From the NCBI RefSeq assembly GCF_022921075.1, contig NZ_CP095050.1, forward strand, positions 1,798,001-1,862,000: a DNA stretch of 64,000 nt, given 5' to 3'. Position numbers and translations under genes: made by a program. The first letter of the stretch is position 1. Each line of letters begins with the position of its first letter. This DNA comes from Hymenobacter sp. 5317J-9. Lineage in GTDB: Bacteria > Bacteroidota > Bacteroidia > Cytophagales > Hymenobacteraceae. Shown here one piece after another: positions 1 to 7,598 of the stretch. The notes beneath the pieces are model-generated. The model did no database searches, was not told the origin of the DNA, and saw nothing but the letters and a program-made list of their open reading frames with translations.

Positions 1-653
1 TGGGCCAGGCACTGCTCAAAGTAGCGCAGCGTGGGCTCGTAGCGGTGGTTGCCGTCGAAAAAGGCGAAGTCGATGGGGCGTTTGAGCGCCGCCAGGGCGG
101 GGGCGAGGGTATTGTCGATATTGCCCTCGATGATGTCGATGTTGCGCAGCTGCAATTCCTCGAAGGTTTCGCGGGCCACGGCGGCCACGTTGGCACAGCC
201 CTCGAAGGTGACGACGCGGCTGCGCGAGTCGGCCGAGGCCAAGTAGGCCGTGGTGAGGCCCAGGGAAGTGCCCAGCTCCAGAATGGTAGCCGGCCGGAAG
301 TAATTGACCAGCCGAAACAGCAGCTGCGCTAGGGGCCGGGGCTTGGCCGCCGTGCGGGCGATGTCGGCCACGCGGCGCTGCCGGCCCGCGCCGGTGTGCG
401 AGCCCGCCCCAAAATCGGTGACGCTGATGCTGGCCGGGCTGCCAAGCAGCTGCCGGCGCCGGGCTTCTATGGCATCATACGCCGTATAAACGCCCGTGTG
501 GCGCACCACCGAGGTATAGAGGCCAAACACGAAAGGCGAATGCAGCCCGTGGGCATTGCCCGAACGAAGCCAGAAGCGGAGGTAAGCGAGAAGCTGAAAC
601 AAGAAGCGGGCGGACAATGCGAACCGCAAAGGTCGCACTGTCCGCCCGCTCAT
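1..653 (-). CDS. class I SAM-dependent methyltransferase (3' end beyond window)
   Basis: Reading the minus strand gives a partial protein of about 217 residues that runs off the left edge. Near the N-terminus it has NAHGLHSPFVFGLY, then TILELGTSLGLTTAYLAS, which fits the glycine-rich SAM-binding motif I, then VVTFEGC (motif II acid) and IDFAFFDGNHRYEPTLRYF, typical of O-methyltransferase-like class I enzymes common in Bacteroidota. The substrate cannot be told. The first ATG is at 653, only 15 bases after the apaG stop and inside a strong hairpin (605-650), so the true start may be lower, for example a TTG near residue 13 or 18. It probably follows apaG in the same direction. Confidence 0.8.
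   Translation of the reverse strand, partial: MSGRTVRPLRFALSARFLFQLLAYLRFWLRSGNAHGLHSPFVFGLYTSVVRHTGVYTAYDAIEARRRQLLGSPASISVTDFGAGSHTGAGRQRRVADIARTAAKPRPLAQLLFRLVNYFRPATILELGTSLGLTTAYLASADSRSRVVTFEGCANVAAVARETFEELQLRNIDIIEGNIDNTLAPALAALKRPIDFAFFDGNHRYEPTLRYFEQCLA
605..650 (-). terminator. hairpin after apaG
   Basis: AGCGGGCGGACA and its complement TGTCCGCCCGCT pair around an inner imperfect stem, and on the minus strand are followed by CTTCTTGTTT. It looks like a rho-independent terminator of apaG, but it also overlaps the first ATG of the downstream methyltransferase. Confidence 0.6.
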
Positions 654-668
654 CGGCAACACGAAAAC

Positions 669-1055
669 TTAGTTGAGGCGGTACGGCACCATGAGCGTAA
701 ACTCCGGAATCTCCACGTTGAATTCCTGGCCGTTGGCCAGCCGCTCCATGAGGTAGGTGCCGCGCATCTTGCCCACGCCCGATTTCAGGTTGCAGCCGCT
801 CACGTACTGATGGGCCTCGCCGGGCTCCAGCACGGGCTGGCGGCCCACCACGCCTTCGCCCTCCACCTCGCGCACCACGCCGTTGGCGTCGTGAATGTGC
901 CAGTGGCGCCGCAACAGCTTCACGGTGAACTCGCTGTTGTTGCGGATTTCAATTTTATAGGCAAACACGAAGTGTTCCTGGCCGGGGCTGGAATAGTCGG
1001 GCAAGTAGTTGGTCGTAACCGAAACGGTGACGCCTTGCGTAGTGGTGGTGGGCAT
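669..1055 (-). CDS. apaG: ApaG domain protein
   Basis: 128 residues when started at MPTTTTQGVTVSV, the usual size of the family. An upstream in-frame start at 1118 would add 21 poorly ordered residues and is less likely. Visible family features are the beta-rich body with HFVFAYKIEIRN, LLRRHWHIHDANG, GEGVVGRQPVLEPGE and YVSGCNLKSGVGKMRGTY. ApaG proteins have a fibronectin-like fold and are linked to Co2+/Mg2+ resistance in enterobacteria; their biochemical role in Bacteroidota is not settled. It is transcribed away from ung and ends just before a terminator-like hairpin. Confidence 0.93.
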   Translation of the reverse strand: MPTTTTQGVTVSVTTNYLPDYSSPGQEHFVFAYKIEIRNNSEFTVKLLRRHWHIHDANGVVREVEGEGVVGRQPVLEPGEAHQYVSGCNLKSGVGKMRGTYLMERLANGQEFNVEIPEFTLMVPYRLN

Positions 1056-1168
1056 AGGTGTCGGGCTATTAGGTAGCTGCGGGCTTAACAGCAGCCCGCG
1101 GAAATTGGTTTTACGCAAAAGCGGCCTTTCAACGCCGCAAACACCCGTTTATTTTCCTCCATATTTCA

Positions 1169-1831
1169 ATGGTAAAGATAGCCGAAAGCTGGCGGCCGGT
1201 GTTAGCCGACGAGTTTGAAAAACCCTATTTCCAGCGCTTAATTGCCTTTGTGAAAGGGGAGTACGCCACGGCTACCGTGTACCCGGCCGGCCCCCAGATT
1301 TTCCACGCCTTCGACGCCACGCCGTTTGAAAAAGTGAAGGTCGTCATCCTGGGCCAGGACCCCTACCACGGCCGCAATCAGGCGCACGGCCTGTCGTTTT
1401 CGGTGCAGGAAGGGCAGCGCACGCCGCCCTCGCTCCAGAATATTTTCAAAGAGCTGCAGGACGACATTCCCGGTACGCCGCCCGCCCCCAACGGCAACCT
1501 CGACCGCTGGGCCCAGCAGGGCGTACTGCTGCTCAACGCCACCCTCACCGTGCGGGCCAGCGAGCCGGCCTCGCACCAGAAAAAAGGCTGGGAGGAGTTT
1601 ACCGACGCGGTGATTCGCAAGGTTTCGCAGGGCAAGGAGCACGTGGTGTTCATCCTGTGGGGCGCCTATGCTGGCAAAAAGTCTGAGCTGATTGACGAGA
1701 AGAAGCACCTGGTAATCAAATCGGTGCACCCCTCGCCCTTTGCTGCCGACAAGGGTTTCTTCGGCAGCAAGCCCTTCAGCAAAACCAACGCGTGGCTGAA
1801 AAGCAAAGGCCTGGAACCGATAGTGTGGTAA
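1169..1831 (+). CDS. ung: uracil-DNA glycosylase, family 1
   Basis: 220 residues, normal for family 1 UDG. It removes uracil from DNA to start base-excision repair. The water-activating motif GQDPYHG (Asp64) and the minor-groove motif HPSPF (His187) are both present, with LLLNATLTV between them. ATG at 1169 places the first residues MVKIAESW as in homologues. It stands alone, divergent from apaG (start-to-start gap 113 bases), and ends before a palindrome-rich gap. Confidence 0.97.
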   Translation: MVKIAESWRPVLADEFEKPYFQRLIAFVKGEYATATVYPAGPQIFHAFDATPFEKVKVVILGQDPYHGRNQAHGLSFSVQEGQRTPPSLQNIFKELQDDIPGTPPAPNGNLDRWAQQGVLLLNATLTVRASEPASHQKKGWEEFTDAVIRKVSQGKEHVVFILWGAYAGKKSELIDEKKHLVIKSVHPSPFAADKGFFGSKPFSKTNAWLKSKGLEPIVW

Positions 1832-1841
1832 GATAATGGCC

Positions 1842-2110
1842 GCGCCGGTCATTGCGAGCGTAGCGCGGCCGCCCTTTTCTCGCAGCTACCAGCTTGATGA
1901 CTGAAACGACGTAGGGGCTTGCCCCCGCCCAGACATTCGCACCGATGCAACGATTCCGTTCTATGACGGGCGGGGGCAAGCCCCGTCCCTAGGTAGTTGC
2001 TTATTTAAGAGAAAAGCCCCGACTCTACGCAGAGCCGGGGCTTTTTACATTTGAAGATTAGCCGCTGAGAACAGGACGGATTGCCGCGCTGCGTTCGCCA
2101 TGACCGGCGC
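1842..2110. repeat. nested palindromic element between ung and lepB
   Basis: The outer inverted repeat has 28-base arms at 1842-1869 and 2083-2110 with 3 mismatches, carrying a divergent form of the GTCATNCTGAGCG-type repeat. The right arm ends exactly at the base before the lepB stop codon. Inside lie a perfect 17-base inverted repeat (GGGGCTTGCCCCCGCCC, 1914-1930 and 1968-1984) and the terminator at 2012-2045. No gene is present in the 279-base gap. Confidence 0.75.
2012..2045. terminator. bidirectional terminator between ung and lepB
   Basis: AAAAGCCCCGACTCT and AGAGCCGGGGCTTTT form a 15-base stem with one mismatch and a 4-base loop. A-tract on one side and T-tract on the other let it serve the two convergent genes. 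Confidence 0.85.
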
Positions 2111-3271
2111 TTAGTGAATGATGTTGAACAGGCGGCTCCAGCGGATTTTGTGCCAGAAGTCGGCGTTGGGGTCGACGGACAGCCAGATGAGAACGGCTTT
2201 GCCCACAATGTGGTCTTCGGGCACGAAGCCCCAAAAGCGCGAGTCTTCGGAATTGTGGCGGTTGTCGCCCATCATCATGTAGTAATTCTGCTTCACGGTA
2301 TAGCTCGTGAGCTGCTTGCCATTCTGGTAAATCATGCCGTCGGCATTGTTCCAGGTAATGCCTTCGTTGTGCTCGTAGCGAGCCACGATTTTGTAGTAAA
2401 TGGCGGCATTGCCGGGGCTGAGCGTGATGGTCTGGCCTTTTTTGGGCACCGGCAGCGGGCCGTAGTTATCCAGCGTCCACTTGCGCGGGGTGGCGCTGGT
2501 GGCGTCGGAGTTGGTGAAATCAGCTTTGTCGGGGAAGAGCGACGGCAGCGGGGGCTCGTACACGTCGAGGCGCTTCACGTAGGGCTGCTTGCGGAAAAAA
2601 TCGGCCGCGGCTTGCGTGCAGCTGATTTTGTACACGAAGGTGCCGGGCACCTCGCCGCCCATGGCCTGGGGCATGCCGCCGGGCTGGGTGTAGTCCACCA
2701 CGCCTTGCGAGCGCAGGGCGGCCAGCACCTCGTCGTTGGGGTTGTCCACCTGCATCACGTAGTCGGTTTGCAGGCCGGGCACGGGGGCTTCGGGCTGGCC
2801 GTTGAGGTACACCTGGCCGTTTTTGATTTGCAGGGTGTCGCCGGCAATGGCCACGCAACGCTTGATGTAGTTGGTGCGCAGGTCGGCGGGGTACTGGGTT
2901 TCGTGGGGCACGTGAAACACCACCACGTCGTTGCGCTTCACTTCCGAGAAGCCCGGCAGCCGGTAGGTAGGCAGCTGAATGAGCTCGGAGTAACTTTTGA
3001 TGCCCGTGCCCCACACGGTTTGGTGGGTGAGGGGTACCTGCAACGGCGTTTGGGGCGTGATGGGCCCGTAGTGCAGCTTGCTGACGAAGAGGTAGTCGCC
3101 CACCAGCAGGGAGTTTTCCATGCTGGGCGAGGGAATGGTGTATGCCTCAAACGTGGCCCAGCGGATGAGCGTGGCCGCTACAATGGCAAAAATCAGCGAA
3201 TCGGCCCATTCGCGGGTTTTCGTTTTGGGCGGCTTGGGGGCAGCGGTGGGGGTGGTTTTGAGCAATGACAT
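2111..3271 (-). CDS. lepB: signal peptidase I
   Basis: 386 residues, longer than enterobacterial LepB but usual for Bacteroidota, which carry an insertion. It cleaves Sec signal peptides at the outer face of the inner membrane. One N-terminal membrane segment (about residues 22-40, [19 protein letters not shown]) is followed by the nucleophile motif [13 protein letters not shown] (Ser50) and the general-base motif [11 protein letters not shown] (Lys137), then [18 protein letters not shown]. The ATG at 3271 (MSLLK) is preferred to a TTG two codons upstream. It is the last gene of the parA-led minus-strand cluster, 90 bases after dapB. Confidence 0.95.
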   Translation of the reverse strand: MSLLKTTPTAAPKPPKTKTREWADSLIFAIVAATLIRWATFEAYTIPSPSMENSLLVGDYLFVSKLHYGPITPQTPLQVPLTHQTVWGTGIKSYSELIQLPTYRLPGFSEVKRNDVVVFHVPHETQYPADLRTNYIKRCVAIAGDTLQIKNGQVYLNGQPEAPVPGLQTDYVMQVDNPNDEVLAALRSQGVVDYTQPGGMPQAMGGEVPGTFVYKISCTQAAADFFRKQPYVKRLDVYEPPLPSLFPDKADFTNSDATSATPRKWTLDNYGPLPVPKKGQTITLSPGNAAIYYKIVARYEHNEGITWNNADGMIYQNGKQLTSYTVKQNYYMMMGDNRHNSEDSRFWGFVPEDHIVGKAVLIWLSVDPNADFWHKIRWSRLFNIIH

Positions 3272-3361
3272 GGGCAAGCTTGGGCTTGGCAGTGAATATC
3301 AGGCAAAGAAAGGCAGCAACGGGGCAGATTGCCCCGCCGCCGCCGACAAACGGTGTGGCAA

Positions 3362-4081
3362 CTACAAATCCAGCAGCTCTTTCATTCCGAACACGCCCTG
3401 GCGGCCGGGCAGCCACTCGGCCGCCAGCAGAGCACCCAGGGCAAAGCCTTCGCGGCTGTGGGCCTCGTGCTTGAGCTCCAGCGTGTCGACGTCCGACGTG
3501 TAGGTGACGATGTGCGTGCCCACCGCCTCGCCGGCGCGCTCGCTGATGACGGCCAGCTCGGCTGGCGCTTCGGCGGGGGCGTTGCGCCAGGTGGTTTTGG
3601 CCGGAAAGTGGCGCATGATGCCCTCGGCCGTGGTGAGGGCCGTGCCGCTGGGCTGGTCGATTTTGTGGGTGTGGTGGATTTCGCGCACCGCCACGTCGTA
3701 GCCGCCAAACTGGTTCATTTTGGCTGCGATGTACTCGTTGAAGTGGAAAAACAGGTTCACGCCCACGCTGTAGTTGGAGGCGTAGAACAGGCTGCCCTGC
3801 ACTTCTTCGGTCAGCGCTTTGGCCTCCTCGAAGTGATGCAGCCAGCCCGTGGAGCCGCACACCACCGGCAAGCCTTGGCGCAGGCAGGCCTGCACGTTGG
3901 CAAAAGCCGAATCGGGGTGGGTGAACTCAATGGCCACGTCGGCGGTGGCAGGTGTGAAGTCGGTGATGCTGGCCTGGCTGGCGTGGAGGTCCACAATGCC
4001 GGCAATTTCGTGGCCGCGTTGCTGAGCCAGCGCGCCAATGGTCTGGCCCATTTTGCCGTAGCCGATAAGGAGAATTTTCAT
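3362..4081 (-). CDS. dapB: 4-hydroxy-tetrahydrodipicolinate reductase
   Basis: 239 residues. It reduces hydroxy-tetrahydrodipicolinate with NAD(P)H in the diaminopimelate/lysine pathway. MKILLIGYGKMG gives the Rossmann nucleotide-binding start, and EIHHTHKIDQPSGTA is the catalytic and substrate-binding motif (His/His/Lys) of DapB. The ATG at 4081 is chosen over an upstream start at 4150 because it sets the Rossmann motif at residue 3. It lies between the DUF5683 gene and lepB. Confidence 0.96.
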   Translation of the reverse strand: MKILLIGYGKMGQTIGALAQQRGHEIAGIVDLHASQASITDFTPATADVAIEFTHPDSAFANVQACLRQGLPVVCGSTGWLHHFEEAKALTEEVQGSLFYASNYSVGVNLFFHFNEYIAAKMNQFGGYDVAVREIHHTHKIDQPSGTALTTAEGIMRHFPAKTTWRNAPAEAPAELAVISERAGEAVGTHIVTYTSDVDTLELKHEAHSREGFALGALLAAEWLPGRQGVFGMKELLDL

Positions 4082-4095
4082 GGTGGTTGTCCGTT

Positions 4096-4155
4096 GTTGG
4101 TTGTCAGCTGTTAGTCTGAACTGTCGGTTGAATAACCCAACAATTGACAACCAAC
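4096..4155. repeat. inverted repeat in dapB leader
   Basis: GTTGGTTGTCAGCTG (4096-4110) faces CAATTGACAACCAAC (4141-4155), 13 of 15 paired. It is built from TTG/TTGT words, unlike the surrounding high-GC DNA, and fills the 91-base gap between DUF5683 and dapB. It could be an RNA hairpin in the operon transcript. Confidence 0.55.
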
Positions 4156-4172
4156 ACCCAACAACTAAAAAG

Positions 4173-4922
4173 CTATTTCACGCGCAGCGCTACTTGCAGG
4201 CCGGGCGTGAAGGGCAGGAGTACGCCATGGCCGGGCACCTGCAGCAAGGTGGGCTGCCAATGCACGGCCAGGTCGTCGCTCACGTCAAAATCCTTGAGGT
4301 GGGCATCGACCAGCGCGTCCACGATTTGCAGGCCATAAGCCAGGCCGATGTAGAGATAGTAGATGTCGCGGTTGCCGCGGTAGTACACCAGCGCCGATTT
4401 AATGCCGTCGGGCCTGGTGTATAGCCGCGCCCGGGGCGAAAGACTTTGGCTGCCTATCAGCTTGGGGTTGGCCGTCACCAGGTCGTAGGCATCGGAAAAC
4501 TCCGTGAAGCGGCGCTGCCAGAAAATTTCGGCGCCTACCACCGTGCCCAGGGCCCCGTACACCAGCGGCAGCTTCCACCAGCGGCGGTTGTATATCTGGC
4601 CTGCGCCGGGCAGGATGGTGGCCAGCAGGGCCGCTTTGCCGGGCCGCGTGAGGCGAATGCCCTTGTAGCCAAAAGCCCGAAACATGTGCTCCGTGCGTTT
4701 GGCCGAGTCGGCCGCGGCCTTGCTCCGCTTGGCTTCGGGCGTCACCACGGCCTCACGGCGCTCGGTGGTGTCGGCCAGAATAGCGGCGGGCGTGCGCCCC
4801 GTGGGGTCGTTGGGGTTGGCCGGATTGTTCGGGTTAAATACCTGCGCCCAGCCGCTGTGGCTGGCAAGCAACGAGCCGGCCAGAACCAGCAAGGCCGCGA
4901 GGTGGTGATGCAACTTCTTCAT
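4173..4922 (-). CDS. DUF5683 domain membrane-associated protein
   Basis: 249 residues with a Sec signal peptide (MKKLHHHLAALLVLAGSLLA, cut likely after SGWAQ). The core has PGKAALLATILPGAGQIYNRRWWKLPLVYGAL, the glycine/proline-rich membrane motif of DUF5683, and later YLYIGLAYGLQIVDALVDAHL, a second hydrophobic stretch. The biochemical role is unknown. In Bacteroidota the gene is regularly found between parB and dapB, as here, which supports the assignment. Confidence 0.88.
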   Translation of the reverse strand: MKKLHHHLAALLVLAGSLLASHSGWAQVFNPNNPANPNDPTGRTPAAILADTTERREAVVTPEAKRSKAAADSAKRTEHMFRAFGYKGIRLTRPGKAALLATILPGAGQIYNRRWWKLPLVYGALGTVVGAEIFWQRRFTEFSDAYDLVTANPKLIGSQSLSPRARLYTRPDGIKSALVYYRGNRDIYYLYIGLAYGLQIVDALVDAHLKDFDVSDDLAVHWQPTLLQVPGHGVLLPFTPGLQVALRVK

Positions 4923-5013
4923 AGCAACTCCGCTAACGGAAAACGCCCGGGTTTAGCATGTTGGCCAGCGCCTTGCAGTACGAGAACCGGCCTTCCGCCG
5001 GGCGTTGGCGGTT

Positions 5014-5994
5014 TTACGATGGGTGCAGGATGTGCAGGATGCGCTGCATGTCCTCAATCGAGTCGAAGGCGATTTTGATTTCGCCGTTGCCTTTGGGGCC
5101 GGGGCGCACCTGCACCCGCGAGCCAAACCGGTCGGTGAGGTGGCGCTCGGTGCGCCGCAGCTCGGCGGCGGGCACCGCGGGTTGGGCGGGGGCAGCATTG
5201 GCCGCGCCGTTCTCGCTGGCCGGCGCAGGGCGTCCGAAGCCGTTGCGCACCAGCTCCTCCACGCGGCGCACAGACAGCTCCTCGGCCACAATCTTGCGGT
5301 AGAGCTCCACTTGGGCTTTGGGGTCGTCGAGGCCGATGAGGGCGCGGGCGTGGCCCATGCTGATGGCGGCGTCGCGCAGGCCAATCTGCACGTCGGGCGG
5401 CAGCTTGAGCAGGCGGAGGTAGTTCGTTACGGTCGAGCGGTTTTTGCCCACCCGGTCGCCCAGCTCTTCCTGGCGCAGGTTGCACTCGCTCAGCAGGCGC
5501 TGGTAGCTGAGGGCGATTTCGATGGCATTCAGGTTTTCGCGCTGAATGTTTTCAATCAAGGCCATTTCCAGCATCTGCTGGTCGTCGGCCTTGCGGATGT
5601 AGGCGGGAATGGTTTCCAGGCCGGCCAGCTTGGAGGCCTGCAAGCGGCGCTCGCCCGAGATGAGCTGGTAGGAGTTGGTGCCGAGCTGGCGCAGGGTCAC
5701 GGGCTGGATGATGCCCTGGATTTTGATGCTGTCGGCCAGTTCCTGGAGGGCTTGCTGGTCGAAGTGGGTGCGGGGCTGGTAGGGGTTGGCCTCGATGTGC
5801 TCCACCGAGATGAAGCCCACCGAATTGACGGGGTGCGACACCAACCGGTCGCCAGAGCCGGGCCGGTCGCCCTTTTTCTCGTAGCTGCCTTCAATGAGGG
5901 CATTGAGGCCGCGGCCCAGGCCGCTTTTGCGTTTCACCGCGGCGGCGGCGGCCAAAGCAGCTTGCAACTTCTCTTCGTTTCTCTCTTGAGCCAT
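5014..5994 (-). CDS. parB: ParB/Spo0J chromosome-partitioning protein
   Basis: 326 residues. It binds centromere-like parS sites and, as a CTP-dependent clamp, spreads and works with ParA in chromosome segregation. The N-terminal domain has NPYQPRTHFD (C-motif), IQPVTLR and LISGERRLQASK (the GERR CTP-binding box). The central helix-turn-helix reads LGDRVGKNRSTVTNYLRLLKLP, and the C-terminus is the dimer domain. Start MAQERNEEK at 5994 is chosen over an in-frame start at 6030. I did not see a clear parS site in the window. Confidence 0.95.
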   Translation of the reverse strand: MAQERNEEKLQAALAAAAAVKRKSGLGRGLNALIEGSYEKKGDRPGSGDRLVSHPVNSVGFISVEHIEANPYQPRTHFDQQALQELADSIKIQGIIQPVTLRQLGTNSYQLISGERRLQASKLAGLETIPAYIRKADDQQMLEMALIENIQRENLNAIEIALSYQRLLSECNLRQEELGDRVGKNRSTVTNYLRLLKLPPDVQIGLRDAAISMGHARALIGLDDPKAQVELYRKIVAEELSVRRVEELVRNGFGRPAPASENGAANAAPAQPAVPAAELRRTERHLTDRFGSRVQVRPGPKGNGEIKIAFDSIEDMQRILHILHPS

Positions 5995-6120
5995 AGTACA
6001 TCGGCCGGGCCCATAAAAGGCACTCGGCAACCGAACGTCAAAAATACGGATAGTTCAGCGAAGGGCAAGCCGGAAGTTTGGGGCGGTTGAGGTTATCAGA
6101 ACGGTGTTTTAAAGTAGAAT

Positions 6121-6148
6121 GTCATGCTGAGCGCAGCCGAAGCATCTC
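6121..6148 (+). repeat. solo GTCATGCTGAGCG repeat arm
   Basis: A single arm of the dispersed palindrome family, matching the consensus with one extra C, without its partner arm. It lies in the 224-base gap between parB and the immunity-like gene. The rest of this gap shows no gene. Confidence 0.6.
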
Positions 6149-6218
6149 TACCGCTTCGTTAAGCGCAGATTACCGATTGATTTAAACTAGCGCGGATGAG
6201 ACAAAGCCCTTTCCATTA

Positions 6219-6623
6219 CTAGCTCTTGTGTTTTGCAAGAAATGCAATAGCCAACTTCTGTACTTCAGGCACTTCATGACCGAGAGCAGCAAGCCTATCC
6301 AATGCTTGTTGTGAGATTTTGCAAACTCGCTGCAAATGCTCAGGATGAGCAAACCAATATGCGTCGGGCAGTTTCAGCACGGAATACAATACCTCGCCCG
6401 GGAAATGATAATCTGATACCAGCGGAGTTTGCTCAAGCATGCCCAACGCCCGGGGCATCAGGTATTGCGTCCCGATATTTTGGCCAATCATGAAGCGCAA
6501 GTCTTCAACGCCAAACTCATCAATTGGCTTTTTACGCAAGCCGTGACTGGTGACAACGACGTGACTAGGATACGTTGGGTCGCCCCAAAAATCGTTTTCT
6601 AGCTGTTCTATTGTCTTAGCCAC
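6219..6623 (-). CDS. CdiI-like contact-dependent inhibition immunity protein
   Basis: 134 residues with a GTG start 6 bases after the parA stop codon, so it is probably translated from the par transcript. The sequence has ENDFWGDPTYPSHVV, GLRKKPIDEFGVEDLRFMIG and QNIGTQYLMPRALGMLEQTP, which I recognise from proteins annotated as contact-dependent growth inhibition immunity proteins (CdiI-like family); this is from memory, not a search. Such proteins neutralise a specific toxin domain. No toxin gene is nearby, so it is an orphan. Its DNA is clearly richer in A/T than parA and parB on either side, a sign of transfer. Confidence 0.72.
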   Translation of the reverse strand: MAKTIEQLENDFWGDPTYPSHVVVTSHGLRKKPIDEFGVEDLRFMIGQNIGTQYLMPRALGMLEQTPLVSDYHFPGEVLYSVLKLPDAYWFAHPEHLQRVCKISQQALDRLAALGHEVPEVQKLAIAFLAKHKS

Positions 6624-6629
6624 AATTCT

Positions 6630-7436
6630 CTAAATCCGCTCGTCCTCAGCCGTTTCTTCGGTGGCTTCCACGCTGTTTTTCTCCACAATTTCGCGGGCCA
6701 GGTTGAGGTAGCTGATGGAGCCTTTGCTTTCGGCGTCGTGCAGAATGACGGGGATGCCGAAGCTGGGCGACTCGCTCAGCTTCACGTTGCGCGGGATGAT
6801 GGTGTCGAATGCCAGCTGCTGAAAGTGCATGCGTACTTCTTCCACCACCTGGTTGCTCAGGCGCAGGCGCACGTCGTACATCGTGAGCAGAATGCCTTCG
6901 ATTTCCAGGTCGGTGTTGAGGCGGCTCTGAATGATTTTGATGGTATTCAGGAGCTTGCCCAGGCCTTCGAGGGCGAAATATTCACACTGCACCGGGATGA
7001 TGACCGAGTGCGCGGCGGTAAGGGCGTTGACCGTGATGAGGCCCAGCGAGGGCGAGCAGTCGATGATGATGTAGTCGTACTGCTCGGCGAGGGGGCGCAG
7101 GGCCTCCTTCATTTTTTCTTCGCGGTTGGGCAGGTTTATCATCTCCACCTCGGCGCCCACCAGGTCGATGTGGGAGGGCATGAGGTCGAGGTGGGGCAGG
7201 ATGTTGGTGGGCAGGATGATGTCCTGGGCGTTGATGCCGTCCACCATGCATTCGTAGATGCTGTTCTGGATGTCCTTGGGGTCGTAGCCCACGCCGGAAG
7301 TGGCGTTGGCCTGGGGGTCGGCGTCGACGAGCAGGGTCCGGTAGTCCAGGGCGGCCAGGGACGCCGCGAGGTTAATGGAGGTGGTGGTTTTGCCCACCCC
7401 GCCTTTTTGATTGGCTACCGCAATGATTTTTCCCAT
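6630..7436 (-). CDS. parA: ParA/Soj chromosome-partitioning ATPase
   Basis: 268 residues. It is a deviant-Walker-A ATPase that binds DNA when ATP-bound and is driven off by ParB, moving the replication origin. ANQKGGVGKTTTSINLA (signature Lys11 and Lys16), LLVDADPQANAT (Walker A') and IIDCSPSLGLI (Walker B) are all present. It heads the minus-strand cluster parA, CdiI-like gene, parB, DUF5683, dapB, lepB. A promoter-like TATCTTTG box lies 137 bases upstream and a GT-rich inverted repeat lies in the leader. Confidence 0.96.
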   Translation of the reverse strand: MGKIIAVANQKGGVGKTTTSINLAASLAALDYRTLLVDADPQANATSGVGYDPKDIQNSIYECMVDGINAQDIILPTNILPHLDLMPSHIDLVGAEVEMINLPNREEKMKEALRPLAEQYDYIIIDCSPSLGLITVNALTAAHSVIIPVQCEYFALEGLGKLLNTIKIIQSRLNTDLEIEGILLTMYDVRLRLSNQVVEEVRMHFQQLAFDTIIPRNVKLSESPSFGIPVILHDAESKGSISYLNLAREIVEKNSVEATEETAEDERI

Positions 7437-7450
7437 TTCTCTTAGTATCT

Positions 7451-7552
7451 GGTTTTTGGTTTTCGGTTTTTGGTTTTCAGGAATCGGATTTGGGCATTTG
7501 CTGAATCAGGAGCAAGCCAAAAACCAAAAACCAAAAACGGCCAACCAAAAAC
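7451..7552. repeat. GT-rich inverted repeat in parA leader
   Basis: GGTTTTTGGTTTT-type tandem words at 7451-7480 face CCAAAAACCAAAAACC-type words at 7517-7552. The arms can pair into a long, low-GC hairpin in the RNA upstream of parA. It resembles in style the TTG-rich repeat before dapB. Confidence 0.6.
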
Positions 7553-7572
7553 ATTCCTGCCGTAGCATTGCA

Positions 7573-7580
7573 CAAAGATA
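7573..7580 (-). promoter_or_regulatory. candidate parA promoter, -7 box
   Basis: TATCTTTG on the minus strand is a perfect match to the Bacteroidota -7 consensus TAnnTTTG, 137 bases before the parA start and 18 bases before the divergent plus-strand gene. No clear -33 TTTG is seen at the usual spacing. Confidence 0.45.
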
Positions 7581-7598
7581 CATTCTTTCCCTGTTCGC

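Noticed and set aside
2081..3268. Long plus-strand reading frame opposite lepB
   Set aside because: It is a shadow of high-GC codon use; lepB has complete catalytic motifs on the minus strand.
7451..7552. CRISPR-like repeat array
   Set aside because: The GGTTTTTGG words are simple tandem/inverted words without spacers of uniform length and without cas genes.
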